Positions 33,184 to 43,625 of a stretch of DNA of 64,000 nucleotides are shown piece by piece. The notes under the pieces were generated by a model. That model saw nothing but the letters and a program-made list of their open reading frames with translations. It made no database searches and was not told the origin of the DNA. The stretch is from an uncultured Opitutia bacterium. GTDB lineage: Bacteria; Verrucomicrobiota; Verrucomicrobiia; Opitutales; Opitutaceae. Numbering within the stretch: the stretch's first letter is position 1; each line of letters begins with the position of its first letter. Made by a program: the position numbers and the translations under genes. The stretch spans positions 1 through 64,000 of the forward strand of contig CAIOAO010000013.1 of NCBI GenBank assembly GCA_903855985.1, in the 5' to 3' direction.

Positions 33184-34869
33184 TCACCGCGCCAGTTTCC
33201 GGTACTTGATCCGGTGGGGCTGGTCGGCCTCCTTGCCCTTCCGACGGCGGAGGTCCTCCTGGTAGCTCGAGAAATTCCCGTTGAACCAGTGCACGTAGCT
33301 GTCGCCTTCGAACGCCAGGATGTGCGTCGCCACGCGGTCGAGGAACCAGCGGTCGTGCGACACCACCACGGCGCAGCCGGCGAAATTCTCCAGGCCTTCC
33401 TCCAGCGCGCGGATCGAGTTCACGTCGAGGTCGTTCGTCGGCTCGTCGAGCAGGATCAGGTTCGCGCCGCTTTTCAGCAGGCGTGCGAGGTGCACCCGGT
33501 TGCGTTCGCCGCCCGACAGCACGCCGACCTTTTTGCTCTGGTCCGGGCCCGTGAACCCAAACTGCGCGCAATAGGCCCGGCTGTTGAGCTCGCGGCCGGC
33601 GAGTTTCATGATCTCCTCCCCGCCGCTGATCGCCTGCCAGATCGTCTCCTGGTCCGGCAGTGAGTCGCGGGATTGGTCCACGTGCGCGATGAGCACCGTC
33701 TCGCCGACGCGAAGCGTGCCGGCGGTGGGTTTCTCCGCGCCGACGATCAGCCGGAACAGCGTGGTCTTGCCCGCGCCATTGGGGCCGATCACGCCGACGA
33801 TGCCGCCCGGGGGCAGCGAGAAATTCACCTTCTCGAACAAGACGTTGTCCCCGTAACTCATCGTCAGGTCCTTCGCCTCGACCACGAGCGCGCCGAGCCG
33901 CGGGCCCGGCGGGATGATGAGTTCGAACTCCTTATCCCGCTCAGCTACGTTCTGCTTCAGCATGTTCTCGTAGGCGCTGATGCGGGCCTGCGACTTGGCG
34001 ACCCGCGCCTTCGCGGACTGGCGGATCCACGCGAGTTCGCGCGCCATCGCCTTCTGCCGGCGATCCTCTGTCCGCTGCTCCACCGCCAGCCGCGCCTGTT
34101 TCTGCTCCAGCCACGACGAATAGTTGCCCTTCCACGGCGTGCCGTGGCCGTGCGCCAGCTCGAGGATCCACTGCGCGACGTTATCCAGGAAATACCGGTC
34201 GTGCGTCACCGCGATCACCGTGCCGTCGTAGCGGGCCAGATGCTGCTCGAGCCACTGCACGCTTTCGGCGTCGAGGTGATTGGTCGGCTCGTCGAGCAGG
34301 AGGATTGACGGCTTCTGCAGGAGCAAACGCGCCAGGGCCACTCGCCGGCGTTCACCGCCGGAGAGTTTCTCCACGGGCTGGTCGGGCGGCGGACAGCGCA
34401 GGGCATCCATCGCCATCTCCACCTGCGGGCCGACATCCCACGCGCCGAGCGCGTCGATCTTCTCCTGCAGCGCGCCCTGTTTCTCGCTGATCTTGTCCTT
34501 TTCCGCGTCGTCGGTCGCAGCGCTGAGCTCGTCCCAGGTCGCGTCGTAGGCCGTGGTGAGATCGGTGAGGTGTTTCACGCCCTCCTCGACGCAGGCGCGG
34601 ACCGTCGAGCCGGGCGTGAGATGCGGCTCCTGCTCAAGGAAGCCGATCGGATAACCGGGCTCGAAGTGTACGCGGCCGTCGATGTCGGTGTCGCGCCCGG
34701 CGAGGATGCGCAGCAGAGAGGACTTGCCGGAGCCGTTGAGGCCGAGCACGCCGATCTTCGCGCCGTAGTAAAACGACAGCGAGATGTCGCGGAGGATTTC
34801 CTTGCGCTCGATTTTCTTCGAGACGCCCAGCATCGAGAAGATGATCTTCGGCTCGTCGGGTTTGGCCAT
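33184..34869 (-). CDS. ettA: ABC-F protein, energy-dependent translational throttle EttA
   Basis: Two ABC domains; GLNGSGKSSLLRILAG, LSGGERRRVALARLLL, GPNGAGKTTLFRLIVG; EttA-like N-terminus. Confidence 0.94.
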   Translation of the reverse strand: MAKPDEPKIIFSMLGVSKKIERKEILRDISLSFYYGAKIGVLGLNGSGKSSLLRILAGRDTDIDGRVHFEPGYPIGFLEQEPHLTPGSTVRACVEEGVKHLTDLTTAYDATWDELSAATDDAEKDKISEKQGALQEKIDALGAWDVGPQVEMAMDALRCPPPDQPVEKLSGGERRRVALARLLLQKPSILLLDEPTNHLDAESVQWLEQHLARYDGTVIAVTHDRYFLDNVAQWILELAHGHGTPWKGNYSSWLEQKQARLAVEQRTEDRRQKAMARELAWIRQSAKARVAKSQARISAYENMLKQNVAERDKEFELIIPPGPRLGALVVEAKDLTMSYGDNVLFEKVNFSLPPGGIVGVIGPNGAGKTTLFRLIVGAEKPTAGTLRVGETVLIAHVDQSRDSLPDQETIWQAISGGEEIMKLAGRELNSRAYCAQFGFTGPDQSKKVGVLSGGERNRVHLARLLKSGANLILLDEPTNDLDVNSIRALEEGLENFAGCAVVVSHDRWFLDRVATHILAFEGDSYVHWFNGNFSSYQEDLRRRKGKEADQPHRIKYRKLAR

Positions 34870-34955
34870 GTCCTCCACTCAAACGCACGGTTGACGCGCC
34901 GCAAGCTCCGGGACTTCCCTTGCGGCACGTCCCGTTGCCGCCCGCCCCTCCGCCC

Positions 34956-35753
34956 ATGGAACATCCGCCCCTCCAGCGCCCGGCCCTTATCGCCGCCGTG
35001 CGCGGCGCCCTCGAACCGCAGGCCTTCGTGCACTGCCTCTGGGAGGGCGGATCCACCGGCTTCAGCCGCGCCGACGCCTGGAGCGACGTGGACCTGCAAT
35101 GCGAGGTGGAGGACGATCGCGTCGCCGATACGTTCGCCGCCGTCGAGGCCGGCCTCCGACGCGTCGCCGAAATCTCGCTCTGCTTCGCGGTCCCGGAGCC
35201 CGCCTGGCACGGCCACAGCCAGCGGTTCTACCGCTTCGCCAACGCCGACCCCTGGCTGCAACTCGACTTCTGCGTGATGAAGCGCAGTTCGGCGGACAAA
35301 TTCAACCAGCCCGAGATTCACGGGGCCGCCGGCATACTCTTCGACCGCTCGGGGCTGTTCGGCCGCAACGTCGTCCGCGTGGACCGCCCCGCACTCGAAG
35401 TGCGGCTGCGCGGACGGATCGCGGCGCTGCGCACGCGCTGCGCCATGTTCCAGGTGCTGGTGGAGAAGGAAACCTGGCGGGGGAACCCCATTGACGCGCT
35501 GCATTTCTATTCCGGCCTTGCGCTGGCGCCACTCGTTGAGCTGCTGCGCATCAAGCACGACCCCCTCCGTCACAACTGGGGCAACCGCTATCTGCATCTC
35601 ACGCTGCCGCCCGCCGACGCTGCCCGGCTGCAGGGCCTGATGTACGTCGCGGCGCCGGAGGACATTCCCGCCAAGCGCGCCGCCGCCGCGGCGTGGTTTG
35701 AGGCGCTGGCCGCCGAGCTCGACGCGCGGCCCCGCCTGGTTCCGCCGGCCTGA
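34956..35753 (+). CDS. Nucleotidyltransferase-domain protein
   Basis: EGGSTGFSRADAWSDVDLQCEV resembles the NTase G[GS]..D.D motif. Confidence 0.6.
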   Translation: MEHPPLQRPALIAAVRGALEPQAFVHCLWEGGSTGFSRADAWSDVDLQCEVEDDRVADTFAAVEAGLRRVAEISLCFAVPEPAWHGHSQRFYRFANADPWLQLDFCVMKRSSADKFNQPEIHGAAGILFDRSGLFGRNVVRVDRPALEVRLRGRIAALRTRCAMFQVLVEKETWRGNPIDALHFYSGLALAPLVELLRIKHDPLRHNWGNRYLHLTLPPADAARLQGLMYVAAPEDIPAKRAAAAAWFEALAAELDARPRLVPPA

Positions 35754-35774
35754 GCCCGACGTCGAGCTGCCGAC

Positions 35775-37220
35775 TTGCCAGCGCCGGAACCGCCGGCTGA
35801 GGATGGGGACTTGAGCACCCCACCCCCATCCACCGGAGCCGGCTCGGCGGCCGACCGGGCTTTTCTCGGCCATCCCCGCGGCCTCGGTTTCCTCGCCTTC
35901 ACCGAGGCGTGGGAACGATTTTCCTACTACGGCATGCAGACGCTGCTCGTGCTCTACATGACGCGGCAGCTGCTGTTGCCCGGCCATGTCGAACAGATCG
36001 CCGGCTTCAGCTGGTTCCGGCCCTTCGTCGCGCGGATTTACGGTGACGGTGGGGCGATGTCCACCATCGCCCTCGCGTCGGCTATCTTCGGCGTCTACAC
36101 GAGTTTGGTTTACCTGACGCCCATCGCCGGCGGCTTCATCGCGGATCGCTGGCTGGGCCGGACGCGCACCATCACGCTCGGCGCGCTGTTGATGACCGCG
36201 GGACATTTCCTGATGGCCTTCGATGTTTCGTTTCTCGTCGCGCTGCTTTGCCTGCTGCTGGGCGTCGGCTGTTTCAAGGGCAACCTCGCGAGCCAGATCG
36301 GCGCGCTCTACGCGCCGGGGGATTTGCGCCGTGCCGATGCGTTTCAGATCTATTACCTGTTCATCAATGCGGCCGTCATCATCGCGCCCCTCGTGACCGG
36401 CACCATGGGCGAAAAAATGGGCTGGCACTACGGTTTCGGCGCCGCCGGCGTCGGGATGATTCTCGGCTTGGTCATCTACCGGTCGGGGAAAAAGTGGCTG
36501 CCGCCCGAGCCTACGCGCACCAGCAAGGCATCCGCCCCGCGGGTCCCGCTCACCCGCGATGAGCGCAAAGCCATGATGCTGCTGGTCGCCCTGGTCCCCG
36601 TGCTCGCCCTCGGGGCCGTGGGCAACCAGCAGATATTCAACGCCTACATGCTCTGGGTGCCGGATCACGTCAGTCTCGTGTTCTTCGGCCAGACGATGCC
36701 GACCACCTGGCTGGTCACCTTGGACGCCATCGTAAGCGTGTCCTGCCTCGTCGCCGCCGTCGCCTTCTGGCGGCTGTGGGCCAAACGTTTCCCGGAGCCG
36801 AGCGAGGTGAACAAGATCACCCTCGGCCTGGCGCTCTGCACGGCCGCCATGGGCTGTCTCGCCATGGCGGCCGTGAGCTCCGCCTCCGGCCAGAAGGCCG
36901 GCATCGGCTGGGTGCTCGGCTTCGAGCTGCTCAACAGCATGGGCTTCGCGAACATCTTCCCCGTGGGCCTCGCGCTCTACGCGCGGGCCTCACCCAAGGC
37001 GATGGTGGGCACCATGGTCGGCGTCTACATGCTGCACCTGTTCCTCTGCAACAACCTCGTCGGCAAGCTGGGCGGGCTGCTCGAGCACATGTCGGGCACG
37101 AATTTCTGGCTGCTCCACGCCGGCCTCGTCGGCGCGTCCTGCGCCGCGATGTTCATTGCCGCCCGGCTGGGCGGGCACCTCTTGAACCCAACCGGCCCGG
37201 CGGACCAATCCGCCGCGTGA
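35775..37220 (+). CDS. POT/PTR-family peptide MFS transporter
   Basis: FTEAWERFSYYGMQTLLVLYM...GGFIADRWLGRTRTI...FKGNLASQIGALY; TTG start as called. Confidence 0.9.
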   Translation: MPAPEPPAEDGDLSTPPPSTGAGSAADRAFLGHPRGLGFLAFTEAWERFSYYGMQTLLVLYMTRQLLLPGHVEQIAGFSWFRPFVARIYGDGGAMSTIALASAIFGVYTSLVYLTPIAGGFIADRWLGRTRTITLGALLMTAGHFLMAFDVSFLVALLCLLLGVGCFKGNLASQIGALYAPGDLRRADAFQIYYLFINAAVIIAPLVTGTMGEKMGWHYGFGAAGVGMILGLVIYRSGKKWLPPEPTRTSKASAPRVPLTRDERKAMMLLVALVPVLALGAVGNQQIFNAYMLWVPDHVSLVFFGQTMPTTWLVTLDAIVSVSCLVAAVAFWRLWAKRFPEPSEVNKITLGLALCTAAMGCLAMAAVSSASGQKAGIGWVLGFELLNSMGFANIFPVGLALYARASPKAMVGTMVGVYMLHLFLCNNLVGKLGGLLEHMSGTNFWLLHAGLVGASCAAMFIAARLGGHLLNPTGPADQSAA

Positions 37221-37238
37221 CGCGTTGCGCGGCCCGCC

Positions 37239-38579
37239 CTACTGCCGCCGGGCCGACAGCGCGGTCGCACCCTGGCGAAGCACCATCGTTGTCACGGCGC
37301 CCCCGGCGTCGCGGCCAAACTCGTACTGGCGGTCCAGCTCCTTGAGGAAAAACCTGTCCGGGGCCTCCGGCAGCAGCTGGAACTTCGGGCGGCCCGTGAT
37401 CTGCGCGGCGAGGTGGTCGCCTTCGAGCGTCACCTGGTTGCGTTCGCCGTTTTCCATGACGTAGGTGCCGACGTACGGCTGCAAGTCCGGCGGTGACATC
37501 GTAATTTCCTTCCGCTCCCATGGCAGCCGGACGGACGCGTGATGGGCCAGCTCGCCCAGGTAATAGCCCAGCGCCTCCGGCGCCTGGCCGGCGAGATTTC
37601 CCAGGACCACGACCGTCACCTGCTCGTCCGGATAATAGCCAAGGTAGGTGTTGAAGCCTTCGATCGAGCCTTGGTGACTGATCAGCCGGCGGCCGTTGCC
37701 GGTGCCAACCACCACGCCGAGACCGTAGCCACCCTGGTGCGGCGTGGTCATCTGCCGCCACGATTCGGCCGAGAGCACCCGCCCGCCAAACAGTCCGCGC
37801 TCCCATTTCAGCAGGTCCTCCGTGGTCGAGTACAGGCCGCCGGCCGCAAAGGGCACGCTCATGTCAATGAAGGGCGCGTTCGCGAGACCCGTCCGGCCGC
37901 GGGTGTAGCCGGCGGCGCGGCGGGCGAGGATCTCGGCGTTGGCATCGTAGCCCGAATCTATCATCCCCAGCGGGTCGAAGAGATTCTTCCGGACAAACGT
38001 CGCATAGGATTCGCCCGTGATCCGCTCGAGGAGATAGCCGAGCAGGATGTAGCCGGGGTTGCTGTAGCGATAACCGGCACCCGGGGCGAACAGCAGCGGT
38101 TTGTCGCGAATCTTCCCCACCAGGGACTCGGGCGTGCTGTGGACCAGCTTGACGGGAGCCAGCTCGGGAAAGGAGTTCAAATCCCCGATGCCCGACGTGT
38201 GCGTCAGGAGATGGAAAAAGGTGATCTTCTCCCAGGCGGCCGGGACGTCCGGCAGGTAGTTGCCGATCGGATCGTCCAACTTCAGCTTCCCGCGCTCCTC
38301 GAGCAGCAGGATCGAGGCCGCCGTGAATTGCTTGGTGATCGAGGCGAGGCGAAACCGCGTCGCCGGTGTGTTGGCGATGCGCCACTCCAGATTGGCCGAA
38401 CCGTAGCCCCGGCTGATCAGGACCTCGTCGCCCCGGGCAACCAGGATGCAACCCATGAACTGGTTGTTCGCCGTGAAGCCTTGCGCCACCTCATCCATCC
38501 GCGCCGCCTCCGGCGCCGGGGCGGCCGAAAGCACGTGGCCGAGTGCGAGCGACCATAGCAGCAGAACGCGGGAGGGCAT
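37239..38579 (-). CDS. Serine hydrolase, beta-lactamase/DD-peptidase family
   Basis: RLASITKQFTAASILLLEERGKL (SxxK), YSNPGYILLGYLLE (YxN). Confidence 0.9.
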   Translation of the reverse strand: MPSRVLLLWSLALGHVLSAAPAPEAARMDEVAQGFTANNQFMGCILVARGDEVLISRGYGSANLEWRIANTPATRFRLASITKQFTAASILLLEERGKLKLDDPIGNYLPDVPAAWEKITFFHLLTHTSGIGDLNSFPELAPVKLVHSTPESLVGKIRDKPLLFAPGAGYRYSNPGYILLGYLLERITGESYATFVRKNLFDPLGMIDSGYDANAEILARRAAGYTRGRTGLANAPFIDMSVPFAAGGLYSTTEDLLKWERGLFGGRVLSAESWRQMTTPHQGGYGLGVVVGTGNGRRLISHQGSIEGFNTYLGYYPDEQVTVVVLGNLAGQAPEALGYYLGELAHHASVRLPWERKEITMSPPDLQPYVGTYVMENGERNQVTLEGDHLAAQITGRPKFQLLPEAPDRFFLKELDRQYEFGRDAGGAVTTMVLRQGATALSARRQ

Positions 38580-38648
38580 GGCCCGAGTTGAACCGTTTCC
38601 GTTCCCCGAGGCGAACCTCTATGATGGCCGGTTGCCCGGCGCCTGCGC

Positions 38649-38900
38649 CTAGCGGGTGGCGATCTCCAGCCGCGTCAGGAAAGCCAGCGCGGCGCCCCGG
38701 TCCGCGCCGCACATTTCCTCGGCCGGCCGGAGGCTCGCGCAGAAGGCGGGGCGTTCCGGCAGCCCGAACAGCGCGCAGCGATAATCGTCCCGGAGCTGCA
38801 CGCAGGGAATGCCCGCGGGCTTGCCGTGCGGCATGCCGGGGATCGGCGAGGTGATCGAGGGCGCGATGCAACACGCCCCGCAGCCGGTCCGGCAGTCCAT
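38649..38900 (-). CDS. YkgJ family cysteine-cluster protein
   Basis: MDCRTGCGACCIAPSITSPIPGMPHGKPAGIPCVQLRDDYRCALFGLPERPAFC. Confidence 0.85.
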   Translation of the reverse strand: MDCRTGCGACCIAPSITSPIPGMPHGKPAGIPCVQLRDDYRCALFGLPERPAFCASLRPAEEMCGADRGAALAFLTRLEIATR

Positions 38901-38901
38901 G

Positions 38902-41900
38902 TTATTGCAGGCTGAGGAAGACGCGCGGACCTTTGTTTGTCTTCGTGGCGTCCTTGCTCGCGGAGAGAAACAGGCGCTCGGTGCCAATGTGGCCGACCGT
39001 GATCAGCTGGTCCCGCACCCGCTGGGCGCGGGCGGTGGCGAGGGCGCGCAGATCGTTGTCATCCACGGGCATCGCCTCCGCGAGCCGCCCGGTCATCTCG
39101 GCCAGCGGCAGTCCGGTCTGGGCCGCGACCTCGAGCGCTTGCTCCCGCTCGGCGGCGCGCTGGGCCTCGGCCTTCTTCGCCGCGCTCCTTTCCCGCGGCC
39201 CCGAAAAGGTGATGATGTTGACCACCCGTTTGAACAACCCGGGCGGCGGGGGCGGCGGCGCGGCGGCAACCACCGGCGCCTCGGCGAGCGGCGCGCCGAA
39301 CTTCGTACCGGGTGGGAATTTCTCGTTGAAGAGCTTTCGGATCATCGCGGCTTCATCCTCCGGTGATATGACCAGCTGGTCCGGCGGCAGGAGGTTCGGA
39401 TTGGCCGCCCGCTGCGCCTCCCAAACCTGACGGCGGACCAGGCTGGCCAGCTTCGTGCGCTTCAGCACAAAGGTGTCGGCGGCGGCATCATAGCCACCCT
39501 CGATGCCCAGGCTGAGGGCGGGCCGGTTCGTGAGCGCCTTGATCAGGATGTCGAGCTTCGGCAGTTCCGCCGCCTGCAGGTCGCTGGTCCCGGGCAGGAA
39601 CTCCTGGAACGCCAGCTCGTCGCCGCCACCGCCGAACATCGAGCCGAGCAGGGAGAACGGCGAGGTGGCGGCCTTCGTGAGCAGGTTGACGATCACGCGC
39701 ATCACGACCTTGCCGTAGCGGAAATTGGGGTCGTCCAGGTTGCCCTGCACCGGGAGATCGATGACGATCCGTCCGTCGCCGTCCTTCAGCAGCGCCACGC
39801 CCAGGCGCACGGGCAGGCCCGTCGCCTCCGGGCTGTTCGTCGCGCCGCCAAACGTGAACTGGTTCAGCGTGACGACGGTGGTCGAGTCGAGCTTCCGGTC
39901 CGCGACCGTGACCTTCGTGTCCACCACGAGCTGGCCGCGCGCGAGCTCGTAGCCGGCGAATTTTCCCGTGTACGGGCTGATCGGCAGCAGATCCACGTTC
40001 TTGAAGTCAATCTTGAGGTCGATCGAGCGCACCGCGCCGAACGGGTCGAGCTTACCGCTGACCGCCACCAGTCCGGCGCCGTTCACCGTGCCCTTGAGCT
40101 CCAATTCGGCCTTGGCCGGGTTTTCCGACGACAGGCCGGAGATGCTGCCGCCAAACTGGGTGATCGCCAGCTGGACGTTGGGTTGGATGGCCCGGTCGGA
40201 AAAACTGAAGTCTCCGCCGGTGATGACAACCTTGCCCACCTCGATCTTGGGTTCCGCCTGGGCGGGAACCGCGGGCGCCGGGATCGTGACGGTGACCACG
40301 GGAGCGGCCGGGGTGGTTTGAGCCGGTGCCGATGCGAGGGGCCGGAGTGCGGCCAGAAGGTTGATGTGTTTGTCCGCCTCCTTCAGCTGCTCCAGGTAGG
40401 GCTTGGCGGGATCGCCGCTGATGATGATCCGCGCATAGGGCGAGGTTACGGTCACCGCGTCGAGGGAAACGGCGAGTTGCGGGCTCGTACCGGCCTTGAG
40501 GCCCTGGAGCGTGAGTCCGGCAAACCCGGCGAGCGGCTCGCTGTTCAGCCCGTCCACCAGCCCGAATTTATCCACCGCAATGTCGCCCGCGAACGTGATC
40601 GCCGGCATTCCGCCCGCGGCGGGCAACGCGGCCGACACGGTGTTCGCGGTGGTGACGGTGCCCGAGGTGATGCGGGCGTTGACGAATTGCTCGAGGTACG
40701 GGCTGAGCGGCAGGATCGCCAGGGCGGTGACGTCGCTCTTCAGGTTGGCGGTGATTTCCGGTTTGAGCGTGACGCTGCCCGACACGTTGACCGTGCCCTG
40801 CGGCGCCCAGGCAAACGAGAGTTCCAGCGGCATCACAGCCCCCGGGGCAAGCGTGGCGTTCTTCAGCGAGAACTGCAGGTCGCTCAACCCGAGCTGCGCC
40901 GGCCGCGGCGCGGCGTTGTCGGTGACGTCGATCTTGAAATTTTTCACCGTGACCACGCCCACCGTGGCATCCGGGAGCGCCGCCGGGGCGGCGGGCGTCG
41001 CGGGCGGGGTGGAAACCGGCCCGGGCTCGGGCAGCAGCATTGTCAGCAGGTTCAGCGATCCATCCTTTTCGCGCCGGACCGCGACATGACCGCCGGTGAC
41101 GGTGACGCTCGCCACCCTGGCCTTGAGCGTCACGGCATCGGCATCAATGCCCATGACATCCAGCACCGGCAGCTCGACCGCCGGCTCGCCGTTGGCGCGT
41201 TCGTTGAGCTGCAGCTCGCGCAGGTGGACCTCCCCGGCCGCGAGTTTCATCGTGAGTTTATTCGGCTGCCAGCCGGCCTCGTAGCGACCGCTCACGGTCA
41301 GTTTGCCGGCGGTGAGGTCGGCGCGGATCTTGTCGGCAAAATACGGCGCATATTTTTTCAGGATGAGGTTCTCGAGGGCAAATTCGCCGTGCGATTCCAG
41401 CGGGCTGGCGGACAGCGTGCCACTCCAGGTGAGTTTCTCGCCGGCTTCCGTCGTCGCCGCGAACTGGTAGGGCGCGCCGCTCGAGCCCACCGTGCGGAAC
41501 TGGGACAGGGCAAAGGTCACCGGGCCCAGCTCCGTCTGAAACGGCTGGGACCGGGAGAGGTCCTTGAATTCCAGGCGGGCGGAATTCACCGTGAGGCTGC
41601 CCACCCGGATCGGGCGCATCGGCTTCGGCGGCGGCGCGCCGGCCGGGACGGCGGCGAGTGCGGTCGCCTTGGCGATCACGTCGGCAAAATTCAGCGCGCC
41701 ATTGGGCAGGATCTCGACGCCGAGGTGGGCGCCGTCGAGCTCGATATCACTCACCACCCATTCCCCGAAGAGCGAGCCGAGGACGTCCACGTTCACGTAC
41801 AGCCGGTCCCAGCCGAGGAAGGAGCCGGTGCCGTCCTTGAGCTCGATGTTGAACTGCTCGATCGTCATCGAGACCGCGTAGGGATTCATCCGGATCTTCC

Positions 41901-42054
41901 CGATCGTCACCTTGCGGCCCAGCTCGGCGGAAATGCGCTGCTCGGCCTGCGCCTTGACGATGGGCGGCAGGATGAAAAATCCCGTCACGGTGAACAGCCC
42001 AAGGACGATGGCCGCCGCGATCAACCAGCGGCGCTGACGCGGAGAAGGTTTCAT
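38902..42054 (-). CDS. DUF748/AsmA-like large periplasm-spanning protein
   Basis: 1050 aa; N-terminal TM; repeated AsmA/DUF748-like beta segments (LSDLQFSLKNATL...GNLDDPNFRYGKVVMRVIVNLLTKAATSPFSLLGSMFGGG). Confidence 0.85.
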   Translation of the reverse strand: MKPSPRQRRWLIAAAIVLGLFTVTGFFILPPIVKAQAEQRISAELGRKVTIGKIRMNPYAVSMTIEQFNIELKDGTGSFLGWDRLYVNVDVLGSLFGEWVVSDIELDGAHLGVEILPNGALNFADVIAKATALAAVPAGAPPPKPMRPIRVGSLTVNSARLEFKDLSRSQPFQTELGPVTFALSQFRTVGSSGAPYQFAATTEAGEKLTWSGTLSASPLESHGEFALENLILKKYAPYFADKIRADLTAGKLTVSGRYEAGWQPNKLTMKLAAGEVHLRELQLNERANGEPAVELPVLDVMGIDADAVTLKARVASVTVTGGHVAVRREKDGSLNLLTMLLPEPGPVSTPPATPAAPAALPDATVGVVTVKNFKIDVTDNAAPRPAQLGLSDLQFSLKNATLAPGAVMPLELSFAWAPQGTVNVSGSVTLKPEITANLKSDVTALAILPLSPYLEQFVNARITSGTVTTANTVSAALPAAGGMPAITFAGDIAVDKFGLVDGLNSEPLAGFAGLTLQGLKAGTSPQLAVSLDAVTVTSPYARIIISGDPAKPYLEQLKEADKHINLLAALRPLASAPAQTTPAAPVVTVTIPAPAVPAQAEPKIEVGKVVITGGDFSFSDRAIQPNVQLAITQFGGSISGLSSENPAKAELELKGTVNGAGLVAVSGKLDPFGAVRSIDLKIDFKNVDLLPISPYTGKFAGYELARGQLVVDTKVTVADRKLDSTTVVTLNQFTFGGATNSPEATGLPVRLGVALLKDGDGRIVIDLPVQGNLDDPNFRYGKVVMRVIVNLLTKAATSPFSLLGSMFGGGGDELAFQEFLPGTSDLQAAELPKLDILIKALTNRPALSLGIEGGYDAAADTFVLKRTKLASLVRRQVWEAQRAANPNLLPPDQLVISPEDEAAMIRKLFNEKFPPGTKFGAPLAEAPVVAAAPPPPPPGLFKRVVNIITFSGPRERSAAKKAEAQRAAEREQALEVAAQTGLPLAEMTGRLAEAMPVDDNDLRALATARAQRVRDQLITVGHIGTERLFLSASKDATKTNKGPRVFLSLQ

Positions 42055-42104
42055 GCCGGAAACATGCGCGATGTGCGGGTCGCGGCAACCCCGCAGCAGA
42101 AAAA

Positions 42105-42581
42105 TTACTTCAGCGCGGCCAGCACTTTCCGCAGCTGCGCGGCGTGGTCCGCCGTGTCCACTTTTTCCACCACGGCGAGCACCGTGCCATCGCGGTCCAG
42201 CACATAGGCGGCGCGCGCCGGGCCGCGGAACTTCCGGCCGTACATTGATTTCTCGACCACGGAGTCCGCCGCCTGGGCGAACAAATCCTCCGGATCACTG
42301 GCCAGCGTGTAACTGATCTTTTTCTTCGCCGCGTACTTCGCATGCGAGCCGCAGGTGTCGCGGCTGACCGCGATCAGGTTGTACCCGGCGCGGGAAAATT
42401 CCGCCGCATGCGCCGCCAGGCTGTCATTCTGACGGTCGCAGCCCGGTGTATTATTACGCATGTAGACCGACACAATGGTGCGCCGGGTAAGCAGGTCGGC
42501 AAAGCCCGCGGTTGTGGCCTCGCCGTCACGGAAGACCTTGAGCTGGAATTGGGTATCAATCTTTTGACCGGCGAAAATCAT
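42105..42581 (-). CDS. Peroxiredoxin (AhpC/TSA, BCP-like)
   Basis: TIVSVYMRNNTPGCDRQNDSLAAHAAEFSRAGYNLIAVSRDTCGSHAKYAAKKKISYTLASDPE. Confidence 0.85.
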   Translation of the reverse strand: MIFAGQKIDTQFQLKVFRDGEATTAGFADLLTRRTIVSVYMRNNTPGCDRQNDSLAAHAAEFSRAGYNLIAVSRDTCGSHAKYAAKKKISYTLASDPEDLFAQAADSVVEKSMYGRKFRGPARAAYVLDRDGTVLAVVEKVDTADHAAQLRKVLAALK

Positions 42582-42640
42582 GGTTTAGGAATGAGCCCGG
42601 CCGCCCCCGCAGGTCAAGCCGGGCGAGGCTGGCTACTATC

Positions 42641-43162
42641 GTGTCTTCGGACCGCACGGGCTTTGACGTGGACCGATTAATGCTCCAACGTCCGCCACGA
42701 ATGAAACCGGTCAAGGTCCCCGCTCTGGAGCTTTTCCTGCACGAGATGATCCCGCTCGCGAAGGCGATGGGCGTCGGCGTGGAGGTCAGCGATGATCGCG
42801 CGCTGGTCCTGACCGCCCCCAAGGAGCAGAACAAGAATTCGCTCAACACCGCTTTTGGCGGCAGCCTCGTTTCCCTCGCCACCCTCGCCGGCTACGGCGT
42901 CGTGTGGGAGCTGATGCGCAATGAAAAGGGCGCCGACAAACCCATCTGGCACATCGTCGTGAAGGAAAGCCGCGCGGCCTACCGCCGGCCCGTGATCGGC
43001 GACCTGCGCGCCATCTGCGAGCGCCCCGCCCAGGCGGCCATCGCGGAGTTCAAGGAGGCCCTCCACCGTTACGGCAAGGCCAAGCTGAAGCTCAAGGCCT
43101 CCGTGGTCGAGGACGGCGCCGTCGCCGTGGACGTGACCGCCGCCTTCGTGGTGACGAGGTAG
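42641..43162 (+). CDS. YiiD-C-type thioesterase domain protein
   Basis: KEQNKNSLNTAFGGSLVSLATLAGYGVVWELMRNE; hot-dog fold-like. Confidence 0.75.
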   Translation: MSSDRTGFDVDRLMLQRPPRMKPVKVPALELFLHEMIPLAKAMGVGVEVSDDRALVLTAPKEQNKNSLNTAFGGSLVSLATLAGYGVVWELMRNEKGADKPIWHIVVKESRAAYRRPVIGDLRAICERPAQAAIAEFKEALHRYGKAKLKLKASVVEDGAVAVDVTAAFVVTR

Positions 43163-43253
43163 CTGGAAGCTATAAGCACTCAGCCTTAAGCCAAATGCTT
43201 CGGATGTCTGAAGCTTAAGGCTTATCGCTTACCGCCGCCGCGCTTCGCGCGGC
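43161..43253. repeat. Heptad-word inverted repeat plus hairpin (family D, copy 2, minus orientation)
   Basis: agctgga agctata agcactc agcctta agcc ... aagcttaaggcttatcgctt ... gccgcgc-ttc-gcgcggc abutting the dUTPase stop. Confidence 0.75.
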
Positions 43254-43625
43254 TCAGATATGCTTCGAGTCCGACTCGTCCTTTTTGACGTAGCCGGTTT
43301 CCTGGCGCTGGTGGTTCACCGCGTTCTTCTTGAGGTAGGCCTGGTAGACATCGTCGGCCGTCATGCCGAGCGTCTGCGCCAGCGAGACGAGAAAGTGAAA
43401 CAGGTCCACGACCTCGACCTTCGCATTCTGCTCGTCGAACTTCTGGTACTTCGCCCACCATTTCCACGGCACGCTGTCGATCAGCTCGGCCGTCTCCTGC
43501 TGCATGGCGCGCGTGTAGTTGAGGATCCACTTGGCCTTTTCCTCGTCGGTCGGGGGCGGCAGGTTCACGCCAATCCGGGCATTTAAGGCGTTCTGCATGC
43601 GGAAGATTTCCTCGAGTTTGTCCAT
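43254..43625 (-). CDS. Dimeric all-alpha dUTPase-like protein
   Basis: MDKLEEIFRMQNALNARIGV...AKWILNYTRAMQQETAELIDSVPWKWW...VEVVDLFHFLVSLAQTLGM. Confidence 0.8.
   Translation of the reverse strand: MDKLEEIFRMQNALNARIGVNLPPPTDEEKAKWILNYTRAMQQETAELIDSVPWKWWAKYQKFDEQNAKVEVVDLFHFLVSLAQTLGMTADDVYQAYLKKNAVNHQRQETGYVKKDESDSKHI

Noticed and set aside
40183-42207. 674-aa plus-strand ORF
   Set aside because: Antisense to the DUF748/AsmA-like gene; low-complexity Arg/Gly/His artefact.
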